The position numbers and the translations under genes were made by a program. From contig CP065366.1 in NCBI GenBank assembly GCA_023206055.1, positions 2,790,001 to 2,854,000 of the forward strand: a stretch of 64,000 nt of DNA, given 5' to 3'. The notes below the pieces were generated by a model that worked only from the letters and a program-made list of their open reading frames with translations, did not search any database and was not told the origin of the DNA. This DNA is from Vibrio cyclitrophicus. Its GTDB lineage: Bacteria > Pseudomonadota > Gammaproteobacteria > Enterobacterales > Vibrionaceae. Positions 35,649 through 44,771 of the stretch are shown in pieces; position 1 is the stretch's first letter; every line of letters starts with the position of its first letter.

Positions 35649-35681
35649 AAAAAGACCGCAGCATTTGCCACGGTCTTTTTT
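35649..35681 (-). terminator. tsf terminator
   Basis: AAAAAGACCG and CGGTCTTTTT pair across a 13-nt loop, downstream of tsf on the minus strand. Confidence 0.75.
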
Positions 35682-35699
35682 CAATCAATACGCTAAGGA

Positions 35700-36545
35700 T
35701 TAACCTTTTTGTACCGCTGCAACTTCGTCTGCGAAGCTCATTTCAGCAGCTTTCTCGATACCTTCACCAACTTCTAAACGAACGAAGGTAGTAACTGATG
35801 CGCCTTTCTCTTTAAGAATGTCAGCAACAGTTTTCTTAGGTTCCATGATGAAAGCTTGACCAGTAAGAGATACTTCGCCCGTGAATTTCTTCATACGGCC
35901 GATAACCATTTTCTCAGCGATCTCTTGTGGTTTGCCTTCGTTCATAGCGATTTCTACTTGAACAGCTTTTTCTTTTTCTACTACGTCAGCAGGTACGTCA
36001 GATGGGTTAACGTACTCAGGCTTAGAAGCAGCAACGTGCATAGCGATGTGCTTAAGCGTTTCAGCTTCGCCTTCACCAGCAACAACAACACCGATTTTCT
36101 CGCCGTGACGGTAAGAAGCTAGTGCAACACCTTCAACAAGCTCAACGCGACGGATGCCGATGTTCTCACCGATCTTAGTTACTAGAGCGATACGTGCATC
36201 TTCAAACTTAGCTTGAAGAGCAGTGATGTCTAGACGTTCAGCTAGAGCTGCTTCAGCAACTTCGTTAGCGAATGCAAGGAAACCTGCATCTTTAGCTACG
36301 AAATCAGTTTGGCAGTTCACTTCAAGAAGAGCAGCAACGCCAGCTTCTTCTTTAATGATGATTGTGCCTTCTGCAGCAACGTTACCAGCTTTTTTAGCTG
36401 CTTTCGCTGCGCCAGATTTACGCATGTTTTCAATTGCTAGCTCGATGTCGCCTTCAGCAGCAACAAGCGCTTTTTTACATTCCATCATGCCCGCTGCTGT
36501 GCGTTCACGAAGTTCTTTAACTAGAGCTGCAGTTACAGTTGCCAT
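35700..36545 (-). CDS. tsf: elongation factor Ts
   Basis: EF-Ts recycles EF-Tu by exchanging GDP for GTP. The N-terminal UBA-like domain (AALVKELRERTAAGMMECKKAL region) and the TDFVAKD motif that contacts EF-Tu are present. Two core subdomains and a coiled-coil part follow. The length is 281 aa. It lies 138 bp after rpsB on the same strand, the universal bacterial pair, with an intercistronic hairpin between. Confidence 0.98.
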   Translation of the reverse strand: MATVTAALVKELRERTAAGMMECKKALVAAEGDIELAIENMRKSGAAKAAKKAGNVAAEGTIIIKEEAGVAALLEVNCQTDFVAKDAGFLAFANEVAEAALAERLDITALQAKFEDARIALVTKIGENIGIRRVELVEGVALASYRHGEKIGVVVAGEGEAETLKHIAMHVAASKPEYVNPSDVPADVVEKEKAVQVEIAMNEGKPQEIAEKMVIGRMKKFTGEVSLTGQAFIMEPKKTVADILKEKGASVTTFVRLEVGEGIEKAAEMSFADEVAAVQKG

Positions 36546-36575
36546 TCTCTATTCCTTAGTAAATTCTAAAAAAGA

Positions 36576-36608
36576 TAAAAAACAGGGGCCTAAATAATTG
36601 GCCCCTGA
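36576..36608 (-). terminator. hairpin between rpsB and tsf
   Basis: CAGGGGCC pairs perfectly with GGCCCCTG across a 9-nt loop, and on the minus strand the stem is followed by six T. This looks like a true terminator that would partly limit tsf transcription relative to rpsB. Confidence 0.8.
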
Positions 36609-36683
36609 TATTGACTGTATTCAGTCCGTTAAGCCATCGATTATGACCGCTTAATATGAACTAAATATGGCTCAGAGCCGCTA

Positions 36684-37415
36684 TTATTCAGCTTCTACAA
36701 AACCGTCTTTTTCAGCAGCTACAGCAGCAACATCTTTGTTACGACCTTCTTTAACCGCGTCTGCAGCAGCGTTTAGGTAAAGCTGTACTGCACGGATTGC
36801 ATCATCGTTACCTGGGATAACGAAGTCAACGCCGTCTGGGTTAGAGTTAGTATCAACTACAGCGTAAACTGGGATACCTAGGTTGTTTGCTTCTTTAACT
36901 GCGATGTGTTCGTGATCAGCATCGATAACGAATAGAGCGTCTGGAAGGCCGCCCATGTTCTTGATACCACCAAGAGACTTCTCTAGCTTCTCCATTTCAC
37001 GAGTGCGCATTAGAGCTTCTTTCTTAGTAAGCTTGTCGAAAGTACCGTCTTGAGCTTGCGCTTCAAGTTCTTTCAGACGCTTGATAGACTGACGAACAGT
37101 TTTGTAGTTCGTTAGCATACCGCCTAACCAGCGGTTGTTAACGTAGAACTGATTGCTGTTGATAGCAGCTTCTTTAACAGCTTCAGATGCAGCGCGCTTA
37201 GTACCAACGAAAAGAACTTTACCTTTCTTCTCACCAACTTTAGCAATCTCTGCTAGAGCTTCGTTGAACATTGGTACAGTTTTTTCTAGGTTGATGATAT
37301 GAACCTTGCTACGAGCACCAAAGATGAATGGCTTCATTTTTGGGTTCCAGTAACGAGTTTGGTGACCGAAGTGAACACCAGCTTTAAGCATATCGCGCAT
37401 TGATACAGTTGCCAT
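36684..37415 (-). CDS. rpsB: 30S ribosomal protein S2
   Basis: S2 is a late-assembling protein at the back of the 30S subunit, and its presence is needed for S1 binding. The 243-aa protein begins MATVSMRDMLKAGVHFGHQTRYWNP and has FVGTKRAASEAVKEAA and WLGGMLTNYKTVRQSI signatures. I choose the ATG at 37415 because GAGGA lies just upstream; the frame extends 11 codons but without support. It heads the long minus-strand block and has a strong promoter with a long leader (see the next entry). In E. coli, S2 represses rpsB-tsf translation through this leader; the same is inferred here. Confidence 0.98.
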   Translation of the reverse strand: MATVSMRDMLKAGVHFGHQTRYWNPKMKPFIFGARSKVHIINLEKTVPMFNEALAEIAKVGEKKGKVLFVGTKRAASEAVKEAAINSNQFYVNNRWLGGMLTNYKTVRQSIKRLKELEAQAQDGTFDKLTKKEALMRTREMEKLEKSLGGIKNMGGLPDALFVIDADHEHIAVKEANNLGIPVYAVVDTNSNPDGVDFVIPGNDDAIRAVQLYLNAAADAVKEGRNKDVAAVAAEKDGFVEAE

Positions 37416-37622
37416 TTTAAAATCCTCTATGGGGTTAGGCCTCCACATTCCCCATGAATCCGACCCCTAACAACTAACCACTTTACAGCCGTTATCTGTG
37501 TTGTTGAGGCACCCCGGAACATGTGTCGGAATGTGTGTGATTTAAAGATATAAGTTAGTGGACACGAAGCTTGTTTCGCCAATTGGAGAAAACAGTCCTG
37601 ATGTCCGGCGCGCTTTATACCA
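37416..37622 (-). promoter_or_regulatory. rpsB promoter (extended -10) and long leader
   Basis: On the minus strand TGGTATAAA (37614-37622) is an extended -10. It is followed by a GC-rich discriminator, GCGCGCCGGAC, the kind found at stringently controlled ribosomal promoters. The hexamer at the -35 spacing is weak (TAGCCA). A leader of about 190 nt runs to the start codon. In E. coli the rpsB leader folds into a structure bound by S2; I could not derive a firm fold here. The rest of the 457-bp gap up to map shows only the map promoter candidates. Confidence 0.65.
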
Positions 37623-37680
37623 TATTTTGTCCATCTATGGCTAGAAAAAAATATAAAAATGGCGGTTGCTATACTGATCT

Positions 37681-37826
37681 TTGACGCTGTATTTCTCCTA
37701 TAAATACTATCAATAACGCAAGAGGTAAGCGGCTTAAAGTTGAACACTATTCAATCACGCTTAATAGTATCCACCAGCATTATATGGGTATCAGAATGTT
37801 GCGCTAAAATGCTGCACTGCTAGAAT
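37681..37826 (+). promoter_or_regulatory. two candidate map promoters
   Basis: TTGACG (37681-37686) and TACTAT (37705-37710) are 18 nt apart. Nearer the gene, TTGCGC (37799-37804) and TAGAAT (37821-37826) are 16 nt apart. Either or both could drive map. The choice is not decidable from sequence. Confidence 0.45.
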
Positions 37827-37872
37827 AGCCCCAATATGCACACTTAGGTGCTACCAAATTAAGAGATATGCA

Positions 37873-38751
37873 ATGGCTGTAAAAATTAAAACTGCTGAAG
37901 AAATTCAAAAAATGCGCGTTGCCGGTAAGCTGGCTTCTGAAATTCTAGAGATGATTGAACCTCATATCCAAGTAGGTACCACGACAGAAGAACTGAACAA
38001 AATCTGTCATGAATACGCTCTAGAAAGAGGCGCATACTCAGCACCACTTGATTACCACGGTTTCCCTAAGTCAATCTGTACGTCTATCAACCACATTGTG
38101 TGCCACGGCATTCCAGCATCACAAGATGAGACAGGTAGCACAGGTCAATTCAAACCTGCGGTACTAAAAGATGGCGACATTCTTAACGTTGATATCACAG
38201 TAATCATCCCTGATGACGAAAACGCTGACCTAAGCACTCGTCCGCAAGGTTACCACGGTGACACGTCTAAAATGTTTCTTGTGGGTGAAGTTTCTCCGGC
38301 AAACAAACGTCTATGTATGGTTGCTCAAGAAGCACTTTACGAAGGGATGCGCCAAGTAAAACCTGGTGTTCAGCTTGGTCAAATTGGTACGGCTATCGAG
38401 AAGTACATCAAAACAAACAATAAAAACAACCCACGCGCTAAGTTCTCTATTGTTAAAGATTACTGTGGCCACGGTATTGGTTCTGAGTTCCATGAAGACC
38501 CACAAGTGGTTCACTACAAGAACAGCGATCGCACAGTGCTAAAAGCTGGCATGTGTTTCACTATCGAGCCAATGATCAACGCTGGTAAGTTTGGCTGCCG
38601 TCTTGATGACCAAGATAGCTGGACAGTGTACACAGCAGACAGCAAAAACTCGGCGCAGTGGGAACACACATTAGTTGTGACTGATACAGGTTGTGAAGTA
38701 CTGACACTACGCAGCGACGATACGATTCCACGTATCATGAAGAACGCTTAG
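37873..38751 (+). CDS. map: methionine aminopeptidase type I
   Basis: Map removes the N-terminal Met from nascent proteins as they leave the ribosome. It is a dimetal pita-bread-fold enzyme. SAPLDYHGFPKSICTSINHIVCHGIP (a region), DGDILNVDITV and GYHGDTSKMF carry the two Asp metal ligands, HGIGSEFHEDPQV a His, and FTIEPMIN with WEHTLVVTDTGCEVLT the two Glu ligands. At 292 aa it is longer than E. coli Map (264 aa). Part of the extra length is an insert in DENADLSTRPQG before the metal site. Being divergent from rpsB-tsf matches E. coli. It ends in its own terminator. Confidence 0.97.
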   Translation: MAVKIKTAEEIQKMRVAGKLASEILEMIEPHIQVGTTTEELNKICHEYALERGAYSAPLDYHGFPKSICTSINHIVCHGIPASQDETGSTGQFKPAVLKDGDILNVDITVIIPDDENADLSTRPQGYHGDTSKMFLVGEVSPANKRLCMVAQEALYEGMRQVKPGVQLGQIGTAIEKYIKTNNKNNPRAKFSIVKDYCGHGIGSEFHEDPQVVHYKNSDRTVLKAGMCFTIEPMINAGKFGCRLDDQDSWTVYTADSKNSAQWEHTLVVTDTGCEVLTLRSDDTIPRIMKNA

Positions 38752-38781
38752 TTCATCGAACTGAACGCATCAGCCTTTTAA

Positions 38782-38813
38782 AAATATCCTCGCATTGTCG
38801 AGGATATTTTTTT
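38782..38813 (+). terminator. map terminator
   Basis: AAATATCCTCG pairs with CGAGGATATTT around CATTGT and is followed by a T run. Confidence 0.85.
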
Positions 38814-38890
38814 ATCCGCTCAATTTCGATTTTCCATCAGCTTCTGTTAAATTGTTTACTATTCTCATTTGCTTGCACGGATAGCAGACT

Positions 38891-41512
38891 ATGCCTTATC
38901 AATGCCCCCTTACGTTCAATGACGAACAAATTGAAATCTGCGAATTAAAAAATCAGCTCGAGATCTTCACGCAGTATCAAAAAAATGAATTTCTGAATCA
39001 CCACCCTGTCACCGACTTGGTTCTACTGCGCTCCGAATACATGGATTTACTTCTCAATCGTTTGTGGGAGAACTTCGGATTCAACAAACTGCCTCATATT
39101 TCACTTGTTGCAGTGGGCGGTTACGGTCGTGGTGAACTGCATCCTTTGTCCGACATTGATATTCTCATCGTCTCACAAAAAACATTGCCACCAGCGCTAG
39201 GTGAAAAAGTCAGCCAATTCATCACCCTACTCTGGGATCTAAGATTAGAAGTCGGCCATGCCGTGCGTACCATTGCCGAATGTCTTGAGATCGGTATTGA
39301 TGATTTAACCGTTGCGACCAACCTTCAAGAATCTCGCTTGCTGTGTGGCAGTGAAGACACCTTCCAAGAACTAAAAATGAAGATTCACTCTGATTCATTT
39401 TGGCCAAGTGAAACCTTCTACAAAGCTAAAATTCAAGAACAAAGAGAACGCCACGCTCGTTACCACGACACCACCTACAATCTAGAACCGGACATTAAAT
39501 CAACTCCGGGTGGACTCAGAGACATCCACACCCTGAGCTGGGTTGCCCGTCGCCATTTCGGTGCGACCTCTTTGTTAGAAATGAGCAAGTACGGTTTTCT
39601 TACTGACGCGGAATATCGTGAGTTAGTTGAGTGTCAAGATTTCTTGTGGCGTGTTCGCTTTGCATTGCACATTGAACTGCGCCGTTACGACAACCGTCTC
39701 ACTTTTGCCCATCAAGCTCAAGTCGCTGAACATTTAGGTTATACGGGCGAAGGAAACCGCGGTGTTGAGATGATGATGAAGGAGTTCTACCGGACCCTTC
39801 GTCGTGTTGCTGAACTCAATAAGATGCTGCTCAAGCTATTCGATCAAGCGATCATCAATGGCGGTCAGACCCAAGACGCTGAGATTCTCGATAGTGACTT
39901 TCAACGTCGAGGCGCATTGATCGAAGCACGTAAGCCAGCCCTATTCCAAGCAAGACCAGAAACCATTCTCGATATGTTCATCCACATTGCGAATGACTCT
40001 TCAATCGAAGGGGTTAGTCCCCCAACATTGCGACAACTGCGAACAGCGCGTCGTCGATTGAACCGATTCCTGCATACCATTCCTGAAGCTCGTGACAAGT
40101 TCATGGATCTAGTTCGCCACCCTAATGCCCTGCACAAAGCTTTTAGCCTAATGCATAAACTGGGCGTACTCTCGGCATACTTACCGCAGTGGAGCCAGAT
40201 CGTTGGTCAGATGCAGTTTGACCTATTCCATGTTTACACCGTTGATGAACACAGTATTCGCCTGCTCAAGCACATCAACCGATTTGGTCAAATCGAAAAC
40301 CACGATAAGCACCCTATCTGTTGTGAAGTCTATCCACGAGTTCAAAAGAAAGAGTTGTTGATTCTGGCGGCTATCTTCCACGATATAGGCAAAGGTAGAG
40401 GTGGTGATCACTCGGAAATCGGCGCCGTTGAGGCTTACTCATTCTGTATTGAACATGGGTTGTCTAAACCAGAAGCAAAACAGGTCGCATGGCTCGTTCA
40501 AAATCACCTATTGATGTCTGTCACTGCCCAGCGCCGTGATATCTACGACCCTGATGTCATCACAGAGTTTGCTAAAAAAGTCCGTGATGAAGAATCATTA
40601 GAGTTACTGGTGTGTTTAACCGTCGCCGATATCTGTGCAACCAATCCAGAATTATGGAACAGTTGGAAACGCACCCTGCTAGCCGAGCTATTTCACTCAA
40701 CACAGCGAGCGCTACGTCGCGGCTTAGAAAACCCAGTCGATGTCAGAGACCGTATTCGTCACAATCAGCAGATGGCATCAGCTCTGTTACGTAAAGAGGG
40801 GTTCACCGCTCGTGAGATTGAAGTGCTTTGGCAACGTTTCAAAGCCGATTACTTCTTACGTCATACACACAAGCAAATCGCTTGGCACTGTGAGCACTTA
40901 CTTCGTCTAAAAGACCCGAGCCAACCGTTAGTTTTGATCAGCAAGAAAGCGACGCGTGGTGGCACGGAGGTGTTTGTTTACTGTAAAGACCAAGCTGCAC
41001 TTTTTGCGACTGTTGTGGCTGAATTGGATAGACGCAACTTCAACGTTCATGACGCGCAGGTCATGGTCAGCAAAGATGGTCATGTTTTAGATACCTTTAT
41101 CGTACTTGACCAACATGGTGAAGCGATTGACGAAGCAAGGCACAAAGCCGTCGCTAAGCACCTAACCCATGTTCTGGCGGATGGTCGTCCGACTAAGATT
41201 AAGACACGTCGCACGCCACGTAACTTGCAGCACTTTAAGGTCAAAACCTTAGTTGAGTTCCTACCGACCAAGAGCAAGAAACGCACCTTGATGGAACTCA
41301 GAGCACTGGACACGCCGGGATTACTGGCTCAAGTTGGTGCAACCTTTGCTGAGTTAGACATCAATTTGCACGGTGCTAAAATTACCACCATCGGCGAACG
41401 TGCAGAAGATTTGTTTATTCTGACCAGTGAAGTGGGAGGAAGACTTTCTGAAGAGCAAGAGCAAGCGCTAAGAGAAAGATTAACAGAACATGTTTCGGAA
41501 CTTGCGCCTTAA
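38891..41512 (+). CDS. glnD: bifunctional uridylyltransferase/uridylyl-removing enzyme
   Basis: GlnD is the primary glutamine sensor: it uridylylates GlnB when glutamine is low and deuridylylates it when high. Four parts are visible. The nucleotidyltransferase domain has GGYGRGELHPLSDIDIL, with the GG and DxD signature. A helical linker follows. The HD domain has LAAIFHDIGKGRGGDHSEIG. Two ACT domains lie at the C-terminus (from about 700, around VFVYCKDQAALFATVVAEL, and from about 805, around LMELRALDTPGLLAQVG). The length, 873 aa, is close to the 890 of E. coli. The order map-glnD is conserved with E. coli. Its target GlnB is at 15606. Confidence 0.97.
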   Translation: MPYQCPLTFNDEQIEICELKNQLEIFTQYQKNEFLNHHPVTDLVLLRSEYMDLLLNRLWENFGFNKLPHISLVAVGGYGRGELHPLSDIDILIVSQKTLPPALGEKVSQFITLLWDLRLEVGHAVRTIAECLEIGIDDLTVATNLQESRLLCGSEDTFQELKMKIHSDSFWPSETFYKAKIQEQRERHARYHDTTYNLEPDIKSTPGGLRDIHTLSWVARRHFGATSLLEMSKYGFLTDAEYRELVECQDFLWRVRFALHIELRRYDNRLTFAHQAQVAEHLGYTGEGNRGVEMMMKEFYRTLRRVAELNKMLLKLFDQAIINGGQTQDAEILDSDFQRRGALIEARKPALFQARPETILDMFIHIANDSSIEGVSPPTLRQLRTARRRLNRFLHTIPEARDKFMDLVRHPNALHKAFSLMHKLGVLSAYLPQWSQIVGQMQFDLFHVYTVDEHSIRLLKHINRFGQIENHDKHPICCEVYPRVQKKELLILAAIFHDIGKGRGGDHSEIGAVEAYSFCIEHGLSKPEAKQVAWLVQNHLLMSVTAQRRDIYDPDVITEFAKKVRDEESLELLVCLTVADICATNPELWNSWKRTLLAELFHSTQRALRRGLENPVDVRDRIRHNQQMASALLRKEGFTAREIEVLWQRFKADYFLRHTHKQIAWHCEHLLRLKDPSQPLVLISKKATRGGTEVFVYCKDQAALFATVVAELDRRNFNVHDAQVMVSKDGHVLDTFIVLDQHGEAIDEARHKAVAKHLTHVLADGRPTKIKTRRTPRNLQHFKVKTLVEFLPTKSKKRTLMELRALDTPGLLAQVGATFAELDINLHGAKITTIGERAEDLFILTSEVGGRLSEEQEQALRERLTEHVSELAP

Positions 41513-41536
41513 AAATAGAATCTAACCATCGAATAA

Positions 41537-41571
41537 GTGTGGGCAAAGATAGAGAGCGATCTTGCCCACAA
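41537..41571 (+). other. stem-loop downstream of glnD
   Basis: GTGGGCAAxGAT pairs with ATCxTTGCCCAC across a loop of about 8 nt. No T run follows, so this may be a Rho-dependent or stability structure. Confidence 0.4.
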
Positions 41572-41676
41572 CTTACAATCAATTCCCAGATATCAACTAT
41601 CTAGCTCGTCGCTAGGCTGCTACATTGATTAAGTCAATTACATAAAAGTATTACATTCATAAACTAGAGGTCGCTT

Positions 41677-42060
41677 ATGTATCCAAACCTCACTGGCTTA
41701 GGTATCCACGAACCTAAACAGATTGAACGTTACTCCCTTCGCCAAGAAGCCCACAAAGATATTCTGAAGATTTACTTTCGTAAGCAGAAAGGTGAACTGT
41801 TCGCGAAAAGCGTTAAGTTTAAGTACCCACGACAAGTAAAAAGTGTGCTTGTTAGCGGTGGAAATAATCAATACAAAGAAGTGACTGAGATTAACCGTAA
41901 CCTCACTCTTGTGATTGATGAGCTCAACAAGATCACCAAACCCACGCCAACGGCTGAAGTGGATGTGAAGCAGAAGATCCTGACTGACTTACGCCACCTA
42001 GAGAAGGTGGTATCAAGTAAGATCGCTGAGATCGAAGCCGATCTAGAAAAACTAAAATGA
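41677..42060 (+). CDS. yaeH: YaeH/DUF3461 (UPF0325) family protein
   Basis: This conserved cytoplasmic protein of unknown function matches E. coli YaeH closely: RYSLRQEAHKDILKIYFRK and FAKSVKFKYPRQVKSV, then a C-terminal helical region ending LEKVVSSKIAEIEADLEKLK, likely a short coiled coil. The 127-aa length is standard. A Shine-Dalgarno AGAGGT lies before the ATG. It stands alone between glnD and a terminator, as yaeH stands near glnD/dapD in E. coli. No role is assigned. Confidence 0.9.
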   Translation: MYPNLTGLGIHEPKQIERYSLRQEAHKDILKIYFRKQKGELFAKSVKFKYPRQVKSVLVSGGNNQYKEVTEINRNLTLVIDELNKITKPTPTAEVDVKQKILTDLRHLEKVVSSKIAEIEADLEKLK

Positions 42061-42119
42061 TCCCGCAATGAACATCTAACTAACATTATTTATGACGTTG
42101 AGATTGTACTGACATCAAA

Positions 42120-42152
42120 AAGGGCTGATATCACTATCAGCCCTCTGTTTTT
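42120..42152. terminator. terminator between yaeH and truC
   Basis: AGGGCTGATA pairs perfectly with TATCAGCCCT around TCAC. Preceding A residues and a following T run allow use from both sides. Confidence 0.85.
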
Positions 42153-42185
42153 TCTACTATCTACGTTGACTAGACGCGTGTGAGT

Positions 42186-42935
42186 TTACTTAGACAAACG
42201 CGCTTCAGCATTCACTAAGTTGGTATCCCACTCAAAAGTTTCAAACAACCTTAGCCACGTTTCATCTAGGCTAGCTTTCATTACTAATTCTTTCTTTGTA
42301 AAAGGATGAATGAAACGCAACTCAGAAGCGTGCAACAACAAACGGTGCGAATCTAAATCATCGCGGAACAGTCTGTTGTGCTTACCATCACCATGTGAAG
42401 TATCGCCCACGATGGGATGTCTTAGGTGAGCCATGTGACGACGCAGCTGATGTTTGCGGCCGGTCTTTGGCATCATCTCAACTAAGCAGTAACGGCTCGT
42501 TGGAAAACGTCCTGTTGAATATGGCACTTCTACTCTTGCTAGCGGTTCATAGACTGTCACCGCCTCTTGCGCTTCTTTGTCTTCTTTCGCGAACTTATCT
42601 GCGATCTTATCCAGCTCAACCTTAAGTGCATAATCGAGCGTATCGCCCTCTTCTATCCAACCACGGACAATCGCATGATAGGTTTTTTGCATCTCATGAT
42701 TAGCGAACATCGGCATCACCTCAGAGGCAACCTCACTCGACAATGCAAACACCAACACACCAGATGTTGGTCGGTCTAAGCGATGTAGAGGGAAGACGTG
42801 CTGACCAATTTGGTCGCGCAATGTCTGCATCACAAATTGAGTCTCGTGTTTATCCAACCATGAGCGATGTACTAGCATTCCCGCCGGCTTATTCACCGCG
42901 ACAAAATACTCATCTTGATAAATGATCTCTAACAT
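42186..42935 (-). CDS. truC: tRNA pseudouridine(65) synthase TruC
   Basis: TruC isomerises uridine 65 in the T-stem of tRNA-Ile1 and tRNA-Asp. It is a RluA-type synthase. The catalytic motif HRLDRPTSGVLVFA contains the essential Asp, and PKTGRKHQLRRHMAHLRHPIVGD is the RNA-binding and active-site region. I start at the ATG at 42935, which overlaps the yqcC stop (TAATG) and has GAGG upstream. Three extra upstream codons in the frame are unsupported. The truC-yqcC pair is also found in E. coli, where csrB follows; here csrB is about 2 kb further on. Confidence 0.94.
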   Translation of the reverse strand: MLEIIYQDEYFVAVNKPAGMLVHRSWLDKHETQFVMQTLRDQIGQHVFPLHRLDRPTSGVLVFALSSEVASEVMPMFANHEMQKTYHAIVRGWIEEGDTLDYALKVELDKIADKFAKEDKEAQEAVTVYEPLARVEVPYSTGRFPTSRYCLVEMMPKTGRKHQLRRHMAHLRHPIVGDTSHGDGKHNRLFRDDLDSHRLLLHASELRFIHPFTKKELVMKASLDETWLRLFETFEWDTNLVNAEARLSK

Positions 42936-43249
42936 TACGCACATACCTCATCAATGCTCAGAATCGTCACTAGCAGTTCAGCTTTGTCTGCCTCATTTTT
43001 CCACACTTCACTAAAATAAGGATGAATCGCAAAGCCTTTAGGTAGACTCATTTGGGCATCCATCATTACGCTAATCTTAACGATGAAGATCCACTGCAAC
43101 CACTCTTCCGGTTGTAACGAATCAATCGCGAAAGGTTCAACACTTGCAAGCGCCTCATCCGAGGGAGGAAGAGCGCTCCACAGAGAACATTGGCGCATTT
43201 GTTGTTCTAATTGTTGAAGTAAAAGAGGTAACTTTGTGGCAGCTGTCAT
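42935..43249 (-). CDS. yqcC: YqcC/DUF446 family protein
   Basis: This 104-aa cytoplasmic protein of unknown function is predicted to be mostly helical (YqcC-like). Tyr and Trp positions in LQPEEWLQWIFI and LPKGFAIHPYFSEVWK are family-typical. It is translationally coupled to truC (TAATG overlap). Its promoter must lie in the 87 bp shared with the divergent DUF3549 gene. Function is unknown. Confidence 0.88.
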   Translation of the reverse strand: MTAATKLPLLLQQLEQQMRQCSLWSALPPSDEALASVEPFAIDSLQPEEWLQWIFIVKISVMMDAQMSLPKGFAIHPYFSEVWKNEADKAELLVTILSIDEVCA

Positions 43250-43336
43250 TTTTCACCAAGTTATTTATCTAGTGACCTTGAAATTGGGGCATAGAGTACC
43301 ATCTATTTAGGAAAGAAAGTTAGGAGCTTTATTACT

Positions 43337-44377
43337 ATGGAAACGATTCACACGCTCACACAGTTACTCAAGAATAGCGGTTGCCAATACGATATCTACG
43401 ACCTAGGTCGTCGCATTCAGAAGATCGACAACACCTTATTCTCTGATGTTGAGCAAGGGAAACAGCCGTACCCATTTCCACTTCAGAAACAAGCTCACTT
43501 AGCCATTAGTTACTGGAACGAACACAAGCAACCTTGGATTTGGTTCCTAAAGTTCAAGCTGGACGAAAGAGGCCTATTGCATCAAGGCGATGTAGGCAAC
43601 TTCCTTAAGTTTGTTATTGAAGCAATGGGCACACGTTTAAACGGCGAGATCAGCGAAGAGCAGCAACAAAAGCTGTCTAACAACCCATACACGTTCAAGC
43701 CTTCAGAAGACAAGATGGCCGTCTTCCATAGCCAAGTCAGAGCAGGTTTAGACCTAGCGACGAGCCAATACTACGAACATGCTCAACACTACTTCACTGG
43801 CGCTCTAGGCTGGGACAACTGGAAAACGGTTGGTCTTCAAGGCATCACCGACATGTGTGCTCGCCTAAGCAGCCAACAAAACGGTGTCGCGATTCGAAAA
43901 GCGCTAAATAAACTACCATCAGAACCTTTATACGCAACACTAGGGGCACTTGAGCATACGCAAATCAATGACAAGCTCGCTCAACGCTTACAAGAGATGG
44001 CAGAGAATGAGATCAACAGCCAAGAACCTGATCTGTTCTTGCTGTCAGCCTTGGTTCGTGCCCTTTCTGGTGCTGAGCAAAGCACAACGAATGCCGTAAT
44101 TAACCAAGTTCTGGCTAGCCCACGCTTAAGCCACCAAGAGGTGTTAATTGGCTTGGCTGGTCGTAGCTGGTATGCACTACAAGACCCAGCGATTGCTGAG
44201 CAATTCTTGCTGCGTCTCGCACAAACGGGTAATCAAAACCTGTTCAATCAATTGTTTGCAGATTTAGTGATGATTCCGACTCTGAGAATGGTATTTTTAC
44301 CGCTACTGAACTCGAACCCATCACCAGAACTTGCCAATGCACTTGTTGAATTACAACAAGCGGCTAAGTCGCAATAG
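43337..44377 (+). CDS. DUF3549 family protein
   Basis: This is a 346-aa soluble protein of unknown function found in Vibrio and relatives. It is almost entirely helical, with no signal peptide or membrane segment. The opening (HTLTQLLKNSGCQYDIYDLGRRI) and FPLQKQAHLAISYWN are what I recognise as DUF3549. The second half looks like ARM/HEAT-type repeats, which often mediate protein contacts. It is followed after 85 bp by a DUF3301 gene in the same direction. Confidence 0.8.
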   Translation: METIHTLTQLLKNSGCQYDIYDLGRRIQKIDNTLFSDVEQGKQPYPFPLQKQAHLAISYWNEHKQPWIWFLKFKLDERGLLHQGDVGNFLKFVIEAMGTRLNGEISEEQQQKLSNNPYTFKPSEDKMAVFHSQVRAGLDLATSQYYEHAQHYFTGALGWDNWKTVGLQGITDMCARLSSQQNGVAIRKALNKLPSEPLYATLGALEHTQINDKLAQRLQEMAENEINSQEPDLFLLSALVRALSGAEQSTTNAVINQVLASPRLSHQEVLIGLAGRSWYALQDPAIAEQFLLRLAQTGNQNLFNQLFADLVMIPTLRMVFLPLLNSNPSPELANALVELQQAAKSQ

Positions 44378-44462
44378 AAACTAAATAGAACCGAACAATA
44401 GCTCGTAAGAAAAAACTCAAATCACGAACGGAATAGAGAGATAAAAAGGAAGTATGGATTAA

Positions 44463-44771
44463 ATGATAGATAACTTATTGGCTATTTTGTTCCTGTGCTT
44501 CTTTTGCTTTCTGTTTTGGCAGCAGCGCAGGCAATCTGAGCTTGCGAAAGCTGCCATTGCGAGAAAGTGTAAAGAGCTAGACCTACAATTATTAAGTGTC
44601 GCCTTCAGTGGTCATAAACTTAAGATGCGCCATGAGCTAACCACCATTTGGCGCTGGCACACCGTGTACCAATTCGAGTTTTCGGCGTTGGGTGATGACC
44701 TGTACCAAGGGAAACTGACTATGGTGGGTTTCCGTTCTATGCGGTTTGAGCTACAGCCTCATAGAATGTAA
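44463..44771 (+). CDS. DUF3301 family membrane-anchored protein
   Basis: This small (102 aa) protein has an N-terminal hydrophobic helix (about residues 3-20, NLLAILFLCFFCFLFW) and then a basic stretch. The rest (CKELDLQLLSVAF..WRWHTVYQFEFSALGDD) is the DUF3301 core. It probably sits in the inner membrane with its C-terminus in the cytoplasm. The function is unknown. Its last 35 bp overlap the 3' end of the converging GNAT gene, so the two transcripts are antisense there. Confidence 0.8.
   Translation: MIDNLLAILFLCFFCFLFWQQRRQSELAKAAIARKCKELDLQLLSVAFSGHKLKMRHELTTIWRWHTVYQFEFSALGDDLYQGKLTMVGFRSMRFELQPHRM

Noticed and set aside
25268..37415. The long minus-strand block as a novel island
   Set aside because: The gene order is the classical gammaproteobacterial rpsB-to-dnaE arrangement, with no mobile genes in it.
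37427..37747. A 106-codon minus-strand frame upstream of rpsB
   Set aside because: It overlaps the rpsB promoter and leader, has no similarity that I recognise, and its composition is not protein-like.
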